Part shown: positions 37,454 through 47,792 of the stretch, in pieces
Layout of the letters: the number at the start of each line of letters is the position of its first letter
Numbering within the stretch: position 1 is the first letter of the stretch
Source of the DNA: Deinococcus indicus
GTDB lineage: Bacteria > Deinococcota > Deinococci > Deinococcales > Deinococcaceae
Assembly (NCBI RefSeq): GCF_002198095.1
Contig: NZ_NHMK01000014.1
Location: 124,001 to 188,000 of the forward strand
Reading direction: 5' to 3'
DNA: 64,000 nt
Notes under the pieces: model-generated
What the model was told of the DNA's origin: nothing
The model's input: only the letters and a program-made list of their open reading frames with translations
Database searches by the model: none
Position numbers and translations under genes: made by a program

Positions 37454-38437
37454 ATGACTTCTTCCCTGTCCGGTCTTGGCCGTCCGTTCGATCCGGCGTC
37501 ACCGCGCCTGGGGGTGGGGCTGGCGGCGCTGGGCCGTCCGGGGTACATCAACCTGGGGCACGCGGGCGACCTGCCGGACCGGTCGGTGGCGGGCATGCAG
37601 GCGCAGGCGTGGGCGGTGCTGGACGCGGCGTACGCGGCGGGCGTGCGGTATTTCGACGCGGCGCGCAGTTACGGGCGCGCCGAGGAGTTCCTGGGCGCGT
37701 GGGTGCAGGCGCGCGGGCACCGGGACGCCGTGCTGGGCAGCAAGTGGGGGTACACGTACGTGGCGGACTGGCAGCCGGACGCGGCCGTGCATGAGGTCAA
37801 GACGCACGACCGGGCCACGCTGGACCGGCAGTGGCCGCAGACGCTCGCGGCGCTGGGCATGGCCCCGGACCTGTACCTGATCCATTCGGCCACGCTGGAG
37901 TCGGGCGTGCTGGACGACCCGGCGGTGCTGTCCCGGCTGGCGGAACTGGCGGCGGAGGGCGTGCGGGTGGGCCTGAGTACGAGCGGCCCCGCGCAGGCGG
38001 ACACGATCCGGCGGGCGCTGGAGATGCAGGTGGACGGCGTGAATCCCCTGAGTGCGGTGCAGGCCACCTGGAACCTGCTGGACCGCTCGGCGGGCGCGGC
38101 CCTGGCCGACGCGCACGCGGCCGGGTGGGTGACCGTGGTGAAGGAGGGCGTGGCGAACGGCCGCCTGAGTGCGCGGGGCCTGAGCGGGCGCGGGGACGTG
38201 CCCGCCCCGCTGGCGGCGTTGGCGGCCGAGCTGGGGGTCACGCCGGACGCGGCGGCCCTGGCGGCGGTGCTGGCGCAACCCTGGGCGGACATGGTCCTGA
38301 GCGGCGCGAGCAACACCGATCAGCTGGCGCAGAATCTGGCGGCGCTGCGCGTGCAGGTCCCGGCGGACACCCTGCCGGAACTGACGCTTGACGCCCGCAC
38401 GTACTGGCAGGAGCGGGCCGCGCTGCCCTGGAACTGA
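37454..38437 (+). CDS. Aldo/keto reductase
   Basis: A 327-residue NAD(P)H-dependent TIM-barrel oxidoreductase. The tetrad is visible as Asp and Tyr in RYFDAARSYG, Lys in VLGSKWGY and His in LYLIHSAT. The C-terminal part has the cofactor contact region LSGASNTDQLAQN. The substrate is unknown. CAGACT ends 7 nt before the ATG. It follows the RidA gene by 28 nt on the same strand, so the two may be co-expressed. Confidence 0.85.
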   Translation: MTSSLSGLGRPFDPASPRLGVGLAALGRPGYINLGHAGDLPDRSVAGMQAQAWAVLDAAYAAGVRYFDAARSYGRAEEFLGAWVQARGHRDAVLGSKWGYTYVADWQPDAAVHEVKTHDRATLDRQWPQTLAALGMAPDLYLIHSATLESGVLDDPAVLSRLAELAAEGVRVGLSTSGPAQADTIRRALEMQVDGVNPLSAVQATWNLLDRSAGAALADAHAAGWVTVVKEGVANGRLSARGLSGRGDVPAPLAALAAELGVTPDAAALAAVLAQPWADMVLSGASNTDQLAQNLAALRVQVPADTLPELTLDARTYWQERAALPWN

Positions 38438-38450
38438 CCCGCAGTCCGTA

Positions 38451-39314
38451 TCAGTACGCGCGGAAGTTCTGCCAGACGTGCGCGGGTTCGAAGCTGAAGC
38501 CGAACACGCCGGGACCGCTGTGGGCGGACAGGACCGTGCCGAGGCTCAGGGTCATGCTTTCCTGCACGCCCAGGCGGCGGGCCTCGAAGCGCAGGGCGTC
38601 CACGTTGTCGGGCGCGCCGTTGTGGAAGAACGCCACGCGGCCCTGCGGGAGGCTGGCGGCGCAGGTGCGCAGCTGCTCGGTCATGTGGTTCAGGGCGCGG
38701 CCCGCTCCGACGGTACGGGCGCAGGCTTCCACGCGGCCTTCGCGCAGGCCCAGGATGGGTTTCAGGTTCAGCAGGCCGCCCAGCAGGGCCGCCGCGCCGC
38801 CGATGCGGCCGCCCCGTTGCAGGTAACGCAGGGTGTTCAGGCACATGCGGGTGGTGGCCTGGGGGCGCAGGGTGGTCAGGGCGGCGGCGACCTGCGTGGC
38901 GGGCACGCCGTCACGCAGCAGGCGCGCGGCCCGTTCGGCCTGCAGGGCCAGTCCGGCGGCGGACTGCCAGGAGTCGTGGACCGTGACGCGGCCGGGGAAG
39001 GCCAGGGCGGCCTCGGTGGCGTGGGCGTGCGTGTCGCTCAGGCGGCTGCTGAGGTGCACGGCGAATACGTGGTCGTGGCGTTGCAGCAGGTCGTCCAGGG
39101 TGTCGCGGTAGGTCTGCACGGTGGGGGGCGCGGTGACGGGCATGTCGGCGCCGGCTTCCACGCGGCGAAACAGTTCGTCGCTGCCGAGTTCGTGGTGGTC
39201 GAGCCAGTCGCGTCCGTCGAAACGGACGGTGAGGGGAATGACCCGCAGGCCGATGGCGTCGGCCTGGCCGGATTCTAGGTCACTGGTGGAGTCGGTCAGG
39301 ACGATGCTCTTCAT
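38451..39314 (-). CDS. DegV-family fatty-acid-binding protein
   Basis: A 287-residue protein of the DegV/FakB family, which binds a fatty acid and presents it to a kinase (FakA) for phosphorylation. Family features are IVLTDSTSDLE at the N-terminus, TAPPTVQTYRDTLDDLL near 65, HLSSRLSDTHAHA and a late FSFEPAHV. TACCAT on the minus strand (39320-39325) lies 5 nt before the ATG, so the transcript is probably leaderless. Its TGA stop (38451-38453) is part of TGATACGGACTGC, a terminus of repeat family 1. Confidence 0.88.
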   Translation of the reverse strand: MKSIVLTDSTSDLESGQADAIGLRVIPLTVRFDGRDWLDHHELGSDELFRRVEAGADMPVTAPPTVQTYRDTLDDLLQRHDHVFAVHLSSRLSDTHAHATEAALAFPGRVTVHDSWQSAAGLALQAERAARLLRDGVPATQVAAALTTLRPQATTRMCLNTLRYLQRGGRIGGAAALLGGLLNLKPILGLREGRVEACARTVGAGRALNHMTEQLRTCAASLPQGRVAFFHNGAPDNVDALRFEARRLGVQESMTLSLGTVLSAHSGPGVFGFSFEPAHVWQNFRAY

Positions 39315-39425
39315 ACCCGATGGTAGAACCCGGCCGGGCCGAAATGTGAAATTTCCCCCATCAGGGGCTCCCACCGGGGTGTGAAGTTTTCAACAGGAGA
39401 GCCGCCTCCGTGCGTGGCCGTTGCG

Positions 39426-40133
39426 CTACGGCGCGGCCACCGCTTCACCGTCTGCGAGGGCCTGCAGGTCGGGGCGCAGGGCGGGGAGTTCCACGCGGGC
39501 GGTGTGCCAGATCAGCGCCACCTCGATCCCGAAGTAGTCGTGCGACACGAGGTTGCGCACGTCGCGCAGCAGCGCCCACGGCAGGTGCGGGTGGGTGTCC
39601 TGCACGGACTGCGGAATGAACTTGGTCGTCTCGCCCAGGCGGGCCAGTCCGTGCAGCACGGCGTCCTGCGTCCGTTCGTCGCGTTCGAAGGTCGCCAGGG
39701 TGTGGCCGTCCGTGAAGGCCGTCACGCGGTCGATGGCGCGCAGCAGGTCGAACACCCGCCAGCGCCAGCGTTTCTCGCGGTGCGAGCGGGGCAGGCGCTC
39801 CGGGACGCGCTGCACGTCCACCGCGTCGGCCAGGATCTCGCCGCGCAGCGGGGGCCGCAGGGCCGCTTCCGTCACCACGTCCACCCGGCGGCCCAGCGCC
39901 CGCTCGAACACGGCCCGCGCGCGCATCAGGTCCAGCAGGCCGCGCGCCTGTGCAGGCGCGAAGTCGACCAGCAGGTCGATGTCGCTGGCCTCGCCCGCCT
40001 CGCCGCGCGCGACCGACCCGAACACCCGCACGCGGGTCACGCCGGCCTCCTCCCACTGCGGCTGCGCGGCCCGCAGGCGCCCGGCGACCGTGTCGAGGCG
40101 GACGTCCGGAAACAGCGGCTGGGCAGCGTTCAT
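39426..40133 (-). CDS. Fused MntA-like nucleotidyltransferase / HepT-like HEPN protein
   Basis: One 235-residue protein combines both halves of an MNT-HEPN toxin-antitoxin pair. Residues about 1-100 are a minimal nucleotidyltransferase: [18 protein letters not shown] gives GSx10DxD near 38-52. Residues about 115-225 are a HEPN/HepT domain with RNLVSHDY near 192-199, which fits the Rx4HxY RNase motif. In two-gene systems MntA adenylylates the HepT Tyr and silences it. TATCCT on the minus strand ends 7 nt before the ATG. It is divergent from acpS across only 49 bp. Confidence 0.82.
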   Translation of the reverse strand: MNAAQPLFPDVRLDTVAGRLRAAQPQWEEAGVTRVRVFGSVARGEAGEASDIDLLVDFAPAQARGLLDLMRARAVFERALGRRVDVVTEAALRPPLRGEILADAVDVQRVPERLPRSHREKRWRWRVFDLLRAIDRVTAFTDGHTLATFERDERTQDAVLHGLARLGETTKFIPQSVQDTHPHLPWALLRDVRNLVSHDYFGIEVALIWHTARVELPALRPDLQALADGEAVAAP

Positions 40134-40140
40134 GCCGCCC

Positions 40141-40176
40141 AGGATACGGCGTGCCCGCGCGCGGGGACCGTATCCT
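40141..40176. promoter_or_regulatory. Mirror-image divergent promoters of the MntA-HepT-like gene and acpS
   Basis: AGGATACGG (40141-40149) and CCGTATCCT (40168-40176) are perfect 9-bp inverted arms with 18 nt between. Each arm contains TATCCT oriented toward its gene and ends 6-7 nt before its start codon. One dimeric factor could bind both arms and control both genes. Confidence 0.6.
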
Positions 40177-40182
40177 GAACGG

Positions 40183-40632
40183 GTGATTATCGCCGTGGGC
40201 CACGACCTGATCGAGATCGACCGTATCCGGCGCATGCTGGAACGCGAGGGCCGGCGGGCCGAGAAGCTGTTCACGCCCACGGAACTGGCGTACTGCGCGC
40301 GCCTGAGCGACCCGGCGCCCAGCCTCGCGGCGAGGTTCGCGGCCAAGGAGGCCTTCCAGAAGGTCTGGCCGCGCCCGCACGGCTGGCGGGACGTGTGGGT
40401 GGAGCGCACCGCCACGCCCGGCGGGCCGTTCCCGTTCGCGCGCCCGCACCTGGAATTCGCGCCGCACATCGCGCAGCTCATGCGCGAGCAGGGCTGGACG
40501 GCGCACCTTACCCTCACGCACACCCGCGAGCACGCGTCGGCCGTGGTGATCCTGGAGGGACCGGCTCCCGCCACGGACTTGAGCGTTCCTGAAGGGAGCG
40601 GGCCTCCCCCCCCACAATCGTCGCCCCGCTGA
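40183..40632 (+). CDS. acpS: Holo-[acyl-carrier-protein] synthase
   Basis: Transfers the phosphopantetheine arm from CoA to acyl carrier protein, required for fatty acid synthesis. The GTG-started 149-residue protein has [10 protein letters not shown] with the metal-binding Asp near residue 7, [10 protein letters not shown] with the Glu near 58 and the C-terminal [16 protein letters not shown]. About 20 extra residues (Pro/Ser-rich) extend the C-terminus beyond the usual end. TATCCT lies 6 nt before the GTG. Confidence 0.94.
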   Translation: MIIAVGHDLIEIDRIRRMLEREGRRAEKLFTPTELAYCARLSDPAPSLAARFAAKEAFQKVWPRPHGWRDVWVERTATPGGPFPFARPHLEFAPHIAQLMREQGWTAHLTLTHTREHASAVVILEGPAPATDLSVPEGSGPPPPQSSPR

Positions 40633-40667
40633 CACCCGGCCGGGCGGGCGCGGGCCTACGCTGGAGC

Positions 40668-41159
40668 ATGAACCCCGCACCCAGGCACGCGTCTTCCGTC
40701 CGGCTGGCACCGCTGGCCCTGCTGCTGGGCGCCGCCCTGCTGGCCGGTCACGGCGCGCAGGCCGCCCCGCCCCGACTGCCCCCGGCCGCGCAGACCAGCG
40801 CCGCCGAGCAGGTCGCCCTGACGCGCGGCCGGACGCTGGTGGGGGACTTCTACGCCGTGAAACTCGACGGGCTGTGGGGGGCGTTCTCGCCGGGCGTGCG
40901 GGCGCAGTGGGGCACCCTGACCGCCTTCCGGGCGTTCCGGCGCGGCGGGCTGGCGCAGTACGGGCCGGAACGGCAGGTCGTGCAGGAACGCACCTTCACG
41001 CGTGGCCGTGAGGTGTTCTACGTCCGCAGCGCCGCCTTCGAGAACGCGCCGGAGCTGGTGTGGGCCGTCGTGCTGGGCTTCACGGGGCCGCAGGTCACGA
41101 CCTTCGGGATCGCGCTGGAGGAGGACCGCAGCGACGCGCCGGTCGCCCGGCGTCCCTGA
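40668..41159 (+). CDS. Exported protein, possibly DUF3887-like
   Basis: A 163-residue secreted protein. A signal peptide (LAPLALLLGAALLAGHG, cleavage near AQA) is followed by a small domain with GRTLVGDFYAVKLDGLWGAF and VLGFTGPQVTTFGI, resembling DUF3887-type NTF2-fold domains found in exported proteins. Function unknown. TACGCT (40657-40662) ends 5 nt before the ATG. It is convergent with a lipoprotein gene 3 nt away. Confidence 0.68.
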   Translation: MNPAPRHASSVRLAPLALLLGAALLAGHGAQAAPPRLPPAAQTSAAEQVALTRGRTLVGDFYAVKLDGLWGAFSPGVRAQWGTLTAFRAFRRGGLAQYGPERQVVQERTFTRGREVFYVRSAAFENAPELVWAVVLGFTGPQVTTFGIALEEDRSDAPVARRP

Positions 41160-41162
41160 CGG

Positions 41163-41573
41163 TCAGGAGCCGGTCTGGCTGCTCTGACGGACCAGTTCGC
41201 GGCCGGCCGTGTCCGTGACGCTGAAGGTGTACGCCTGATCGGTGCGGGTGATCCAGTTCACGCGGTGGTCGATGCAGGCGTCCGGCAGGGCCAGCTGAGC
41301 GGGCCGGGGGTAGATCCGGTCGCTGCTGTTCTGCCGGAAGATTTCCAGTTCGCGGGTCAGGTTGTTTGCGCAGTTCTGCGCGGCGGCCTCGCTGACCACG
41401 CGGTCCGCGTCGGCCGTGATGCCGGCGGGCCGGTCGGCCTGCGCGGCGCTCAGCTGCCGCTCCAGCGCCTCGACCCGGCGGGTCAGTTCGGCGTTCTGCG
41501 CGCGGGCCTCACGGTCCTGGCAGCCGACCAGCAGCGGAACCAGCAGAACAAGGGCGCAGGCACGGCGAATCAC
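41163..41573 (-). CDS. Hypothetical lipoprotein with coiled coil
   Basis: A 136-residue lipoprotein. The signal ends in the lipobox LLVGC near residue 18. Residues about 24-45 (NAELTRRVEALERQLSAAQ) are a short coiled coil. The C-terminal part contains two Cys (NCANNL, DACIDH) that may form a disulfide. The family is not recognised; a pilin-like or envelope-anchored protein is possible. Confidence 0.65.
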   Translation of the reverse strand: MIRRACALVLLVPLLVGCQDREARAQNAELTRRVEALERQLSAAQADRPAGITADADRVVSEAAAQNCANNLTRELEIFRQNSSDRIYPRPAQLALPDACIDHRVNWITRTDQAYTFSVTDTAGRELVRQSSQTGS

Positions 41574-41703
41574 GCGGGGCAGGTTAGCGCACCGCGCGCC
41601 GCGCCTCCCAGGGACCGGCGCTCATGAAGGGCTTCATGAAGGTGCGCGCCCCGCAGGGACGGCCCTCCCCGGCTGCCGCCGGTTCCGGGCACAGCACTCC
41701 GGG

Positions 41704-42936
41704 TCAGCGGTTCAGGACGCTGACGATCTCCACGTGACTGGTCTGCGGGTAGAAGTCGTGCGGAATGACCTCCGCGAGTTTCCAGCCGCGCCGCACGAGG
41801 TCACCCACGTCGCGCGCCCAGGTGGCCGGGTCGCAGGACACGTACACGAGGCGGTCGGCGGTGCTGGAGTTGATGTGCTCGCGCGCGCCCTCCTCCAGAC
41901 CGGCGCGGGGCGGGTCCACGACGATCACGTCGGTGCCCAGTTCGCTGAAGCGGGCGGCGTCGCCGCTGCGGAAGGTGACGTTGCTCTCGCCGCTGACCGC
42001 CACGTCCTGACGGCCCCGCGCGAGCGCCTCGGGGGCGGCGTCCAGCACGGTCACGCGGCGGAAGTTCGGCGCGAGGTGACGGCCGATCGCGCCGGCCCCG
42101 CCGTACAGGTCCACGGCGTGCTCGCCGCTGCCGGCCAGTTCGGCGGCCCGCTCGTAGGCCAGTCCGGCGGCCTGCGGGTTCACCTGCGCGAAGCCTGTGG
42201 CGGACACGCTGACCTGCACCCGCCCGAACTGCTCGCGGATCTCGCTCTCCCCGGCGATCAGGCGCACGCCGGCGCTGAAGCGTTTCCCGGCAGGCTGCGC
42301 CAGCGACACGCCGACCACGCCGGCTTCCATCAGGTGGTCGCTGGCGCGCAGGTACTGGCGGGTCTCGCCCGCGCCGATCACGGCGGCGACGACCTCGCCG
42401 GTCAGGCGGCTGGCGCGGAAGGCGACCTCGGTGGCGGGGTCCAGCAGCGTGGGATCGATGCGGTCCATGACCGCCTGGATCTGCGGCATGACCAGCGGGT
42501 CCTTCTGCACGACCAGCGGGTCGCTGCCGCGCCGCTCACGGTACGCCAGTCCGCCGGGCGTCACGAGGTACTGCGCGGTGTTGCGGTACCCCCACGCCTC
42601 GGGGCTGGGCACGGTGGCGGCCACGCCGTGCTGCACCTTCGCGATGCGGCTCAGGGCCTCCTGCACGAAGGCCCGTTTGAAGTCCAGTTGCGCCTCGTAC
42701 GTGGCGTGCGCCAGGTCGGCGGTGGGCAGGTCCGGGCCGTCCACGCGCTGGGGGCTGCGGCGCAGCACCTCGACCGTCTGGCCCTGGCGCACGCCCTTCC
42801 CGGCGCGCACGCGGGCCGTGACCTGCTCGCCGGGCAGCGCCCCACGGACCAGCACCACGCCGGACTCGTCCCGGGCGAGCCCCAGCCCCCCCGCAACAAG
42901 TTTCTCGATTTCCAGCGTAAGTAAAGCGTCCGACAT
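41704..42936 (-). CDS. 23S rRNA (uracil-C5) methyltransferase-like protein (RlmD/TrmA family)
   Basis: A 410-residue SAM-dependent RNA methyltransferase. An N-terminal TRAM domain (about 1-60, [20 protein letters not shown]) precedes the Rossmann domain with [12 protein letters not shown] near 290, [11 protein letters not shown] near 345, [12 protein letters not shown] with the catalytic Cys near 372, and [10 protein letters not shown] at the end. The Cys cluster that binds 4Fe-4S in some members is not seen. TACCCT on the minus strand ends 7 nt before the ATG. The exact target uridine is not predictable. Confidence 0.87.
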   Translation of the reverse strand: MSDALLTLEIEKLVAGGLGLARDESGVVLVRGALPGEQVTARVRAGKGVRQGQTVEVLRRSPQRVDGPDLPTADLAHATYEAQLDFKRAFVQEALSRIAKVQHGVAATVPSPEAWGYRNTAQYLVTPGGLAYRERRGSDPLVVQKDPLVMPQIQAVMDRIDPTLLDPATEVAFRASRLTGEVVAAVIGAGETRQYLRASDHLMEAGVVGVSLAQPAGKRFSAGVRLIAGESEIREQFGRVQVSVSATGFAQVNPQAAGLAYERAAELAGSGEHAVDLYGGAGAIGRHLAPNFRRVTVLDAAPEALARGRQDVAVSGESNVTFRSGDAARFSELGTDVIVVDPPRAGLEEGAREHINSSTADRLVYVSCDPATWARDVGDLVRRGWKLAEVIPHDFYPQTSHVEIVSVLNR

Positions 42937-43076
42937 AAAGGACAGGGTAGCGCGTCCGGCGCCCGCGCCGCTGCCCCCAGCTCACGTTGCGCCCCGCGCC
43001 GCCCCCGCCGACGTGCCGCGGCGGCCCCAGGGGAATCCCCCGGAGGCCGCCGCGCCGGACAGAACCGGTGTCCAGC

Positions 43077-43215
43077 TCATACGGATTCCGTTTGTTTCGC
43101 CGACAATCCGGAACTTCACCGAATTGCCGGCTCCACGTCCGGAACCCGTTTCTCTCCTACTCGCATCCGCTCGGATTGAACGGGCTGTGAAGCCCATTCA
43201 ATCGGAGTGGGTATC
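43077..43215. repeat. Repeat family 1, copy D
   Basis: A full-length copy of about 139 bp with the conserved body, in the same orientation as copies A and C. It fills most of the 282-bp gap between speA and the methyltransferase gene. One change (CCGAATTG for CCGGATTG) weakens the internal stem, while GGGCT/AGCCC is kept. Confidence 0.85.
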
Positions 43216-43218
43216 AGC

Positions 43219-45126
<1,908 letters not shown>

Positions 45127-45365
45127 GAAGGGCGTCCTCCTCCGTGGGGATAGGCTCGCCGTGCGCGGGGTTCGGAGTTGCGCTGCCCGGAACCCGCCGC
45201 GGCGGGCACTGACGGGAAAGGCACTCACGGACGCCGTGCGAAACCGGGCGCATGATACGGCAAAGCCGGCGGTCCGGATGTCATCTGCTCCCGCATTCAC
45301 CCTTCATGCGCGGCCCAGCCGCCCCGCAGGACCGAATACGCCGCGCCGGGCGGGACAAAGTCGAA

Positions 45366-45391
45366 GGGAGCGAGGCATTCACCTCGCTCCC
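45366..45391 (-). terminator. Terminator after tRNA-Asp
   Basis: GGGAGCGAGG and CCTCGCTCCC form a perfect 10-bp stem with a 6-nt loop. On the minus strand it follows the tRNA by 7 nt and its tail reads TTCGACTTTG. Confidence 0.75.
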
Positions 45392-45398
45392 TTCTGGC

Positions 45399-45474
<76 letters not shown>

Positions 45475-45527
45475 AGCGGAACAGAGATTACGGGCCGCAG
45501 CCGCAGAAGTCAAGGGGGGGGCGGCGC

Positions 45528-46583
45528 TCAGGCCAGCACCACGCGGTCGCGGCCGTCCGCCTTGGCGCGGCGCAGGGCGCCGTCGGCCCGGTCGAAGGCC
45601 GCTTGGAGCGGCTCGCCCGCCGGACTGAAGCCCAGGCCGGCGCTGAGGGTCACGTGCTGCCCGCCGGTGAAGGCGCGGCGCGCGACCTCCGCCCGGACGC
45701 TCTCGATCAGTTCGGCGGCCTGCACGGTCAGGTCGGTCGGGTCCGGGCCGGGCGGCAGCAGCACCACGAATTCCTCGCCGCCCCAGCGGTACGCCTGCCC
45801 GCGCCCGGCCAGCACGTCCATGATCACGTCGGCCACGCCGCGCAGCACGCGGTCCCCGGCGGTGTGGCCGTGCGTGTCGTTCACGCGCTTGAAGTGGTCG
45901 ATGTCCAGCACGGCCAGCGCCTGACCGTCCGGGCGGGGCGCGCGGCTGTCCTCGTCGAAGGCGCGGCGGTTCAGCAGGCCGGTCAGCGGGTCGCGCCGCC
46001 GCTCGCGTTCCCCGGCGACGAACCGACGGTTGATGTCCGTGAAGGCCGCGCCGTACAGCACGACCGTCAGGCACACCACCAGCATCAGCAGCGGCGTGTT
46101 GCCGGTCAGGGTGGGTTGCAGCCCGGCCTGCTGCCAGCGCCACAGCAGCAGCGTGGCGCTGGCGGTCAGGCCCAGCCCGGTCAGGCGGCCCATGCGGGCG
46201 TCGTCCAGGAACAGCAGCGTCCAGGCGAGCACGGTGCCCGGCCCGAGCAGCAGCACGACCGACAGCAGCAGCGGGTCGCCGCGCAACCCGCCGGGTCCGG
46301 ACAGCGCCGCCACGACCGCCACGAAGGCGATGGTCACGGGCGGAAACAGCCGCCGCAGCGGGTCGTGCAGCGGCGTGGGCAGCAGGACGTGCAGCGCCGA
46401 CGTCAGCAGCGCGAGGGCCGCGAGCGCCCCGATCACCCCCTGCGCCGCCGGGGACGCCCCGACCGTCCCGACGAGCAGGGACGCCGCGACCATCGGCAGC
46501 GCCACCCGGAAGTACAGCCGCCCGATCCGTTCCGGCAGGCTGTACGGGGTGTCGGGCCGGTCCGGCCGCGCGCCGGGATTCAC
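45528..46583 (-). CDS. Membrane-bound diguanylate cyclase
   Basis: Predicted c-di-GMP synthase of about 351 residues. About five or six membrane segments occupy residues 15-185. The GGDEF domain follows with DPLTGLLNRRAF, VLDIDHFKRVNDTHGH and an intact WGGEEF loop. The start is uncertain: no in-frame ATG exists. GTG 46583 overlaps the stop of a short upstream frame by 4 nt and is preferred; GTG 46667 would add 28 Arg/His-rich residues. The membrane sensor has no recognisable ligand motif. Confidence 0.82.
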   Translation of the reverse strand: MNPGARPDRPDTPYSLPERIGRLYFRVALPMVAASLLVGTVGASPAAQGVIGALAALALLTSALHVLLPTPLHDPLRRLFPPVTIAFVAVVAALSGPGGLRGDPLLLSVVLLLGPGTVLAWTLLFLDDARMGRLTGLGLTASATLLLWRWQQAGLQPTLTGNTPLLMLVVCLTVVLYGAAFTDINRRFVAGERERRRDPLTGLLNRRAFDEDSRAPRPDGQALAVLDIDHFKRVNDTHGHTAGDRVLRGVADVIMDVLAGRGQAYRWGGEEFVVLLPPGPDPTDLTVQAAELIESVRAEVARRAFTGGQHVTLSAGLGFSPAGEPLQAAFDRADGALRRAKADGRDRVVLA

Positions 46584-46657
46584 GGCCGCCCCCCGCACCC
46601 GGCGGCGCGTGAGGACGGGCGGACCCCTGTGGACGTGAAGGTGACGGCAATGGACAT
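46580..46657 (-). CDS. Possible 25-aa leader ORF before the GGDEF gene
   Basis: ATG 46657 follows a GAGGAG site with about 9-nt spacing and opens a 25-codon frame (MSIAVTFTSTGVRPSSRAA and a short Gly-rich end). Its TGA overlaps the preferred GTG start of the cyclase (GTGA). Translational coupling is plausible, but the frame could be chance. Confidence 0.3.
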   Translation of the reverse strand: MSIAVTFTSTGVRPSSRAAGCGGRP

Positions 46658-46673
46658 ACGGCAGCACTCCTCA

Positions 46674-46690
46674 ATACGGATTCCGTATCA
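46674..46690. repeat. Repeat family 1 remnant: two termini back to back
   Basis: ATACGGA-T-TCCGTAT is a perfect 15-bp palindrome followed by CA. It equals the two ends of repeat family 1 joined without the body, just upstream of the cyclase leader. Confidence 0.6.
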
Positions 46691-46789
46691 GCTGACCGCA
46701 GGATAGGAAGCGGCGCCTCCCACGACTCTGACAGGCGGCGGCGCCCGGCCCGTGTGAAGGGCGCCCGCGGCCGGGGTACGCTGACCGGC

Positions 46790-47767
46790 ATGTTCCGCCG
46801 CGACCCGGCCCGCGCCGCCCTGACCGACCTGGGCGGCGTGCTGGGCCGCGACCTGACGCACCTGCGGCCGCTGCTGCGCGCCGCGCTGCCGGGCGGCGGC
46901 GTGATCGCCGTGGCGCGCGGCGGACGGCAGCTGAGCGCGCCGCTGCGCCTGCCGGGAGCGGCGGACGGGCCGTTCGAACTGGCGAGTGTCAGCAAGCCGT
47001 TCACGGCGGCGCTGGCGGCCGAACTGGTCCGCGCCGGTCAGCTGGACTGGGACGCGCCGCTGTCGGCGCTGGGCGGGCCGCTGCGGGGCCTGCCGCGTTC
47101 CGTGACCGCGTGGCGGCTGACGACGCACACGGCGGGCCTGCCGACCCACCCGGCGCGGGCGGCCGTGACGGTCCTGACCCGCTACCACGATCCCTACGGC
47201 GGCATGGACGCCCGCGCCGTTCTGGACAGCGTGCGCCGCTGGGCCGGGCCGCCCGGCCGGTTCCGGTACTCGAACCTGGGCGCGGGCACGCTGGCGCTGG
47301 CTGGGGCGGTCGCGGCGGGCGAGCCGTGCAGCGCCGCCGGGTACGGGCGGGCGCTGCGGCGCTTCGTGACCGGCCCGCTGAATCTGCACGTCACGCTGGA
47401 CCCACCGCGCCTGTCCGGGCCGGCCGGGCCGCCCACGGGGTTCGGGCCGCTGGCGGGCGCGGGCGGCCTGTTCGCCTCGCCCGGCGACCTGCTGGCGTTC
47501 GGGCGGGCGCACCTGCACGGGCCGCTGGGCGATCACTGGGTCGCGGCGCAGCGTCCGCCGGGCCTGCCGGCCGGGCTGGAGGTCACGGCCGGGTGGCTGG
47601 CGCGCGGGCCGCTGCGCTGGCATGACGGCGTGGCCCGGCACGCCCGCGCCGGACTGGCCTTTCACGCCGGGACGGGCGCCGTCGCGGCGATCCTGGCACG
47701 CGGGGGCGAGCCGCTGCTGGGCCGCCGCGCGGCGCTGTCCGCCCTGCTGCTGCGCCTGCTGGAATGA
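46790..47767 (+). CDS. Serine hydrolase of the beta-lactamase/PBP4-like fold
   Basis: A 325-residue beta-lactamase-family (class C-like) serine hydrolase without a signal peptide. The catalytic motifs are SVSK (SxxK) near residue 66 and YSN (YxN) near 160. These proteins include esterases, peptidases and D-aminopeptidases; antibiotic resistance is not implied. TACGCT (46777-46782) ends 7 nt before the ATG, a leaderless arrangement. Confidence 0.82.
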   Translation: MFRRDPARAALTDLGGVLGRDLTHLRPLLRAALPGGGVIAVARGGRQLSAPLRLPGAADGPFELASVSKPFTAALAAELVRAGQLDWDAPLSALGGPLRGLPRSVTAWRLTTHTAGLPTHPARAAVTVLTRYHDPYGGMDARAVLDSVRRWAGPPGRFRYSNLGAGTLALAGAVAAGEPCSAAGYGRALRRFVTGPLNLHVTLDPPRLSGPAGPPTGFGPLAGAGGLFASPGDLLAFGRAHLHGPLGDHWVAAQRPPGLPAGLEVTAGWLARGPLRWHDGVARHARAGLAFHAGTGAVAAILARGGEPLLGRRAALSALLLRLLE

Positions 47768-47792
47768 CCCCGCCCTGCCTGCGGAGCTGGGG

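Noticed and set aside
46790..47767. Antibiotic-resistance beta-lactamase
   Set aside because: It has SxxK and YxN but no signal peptide and looks like a general serine hydrolase of the same fold.
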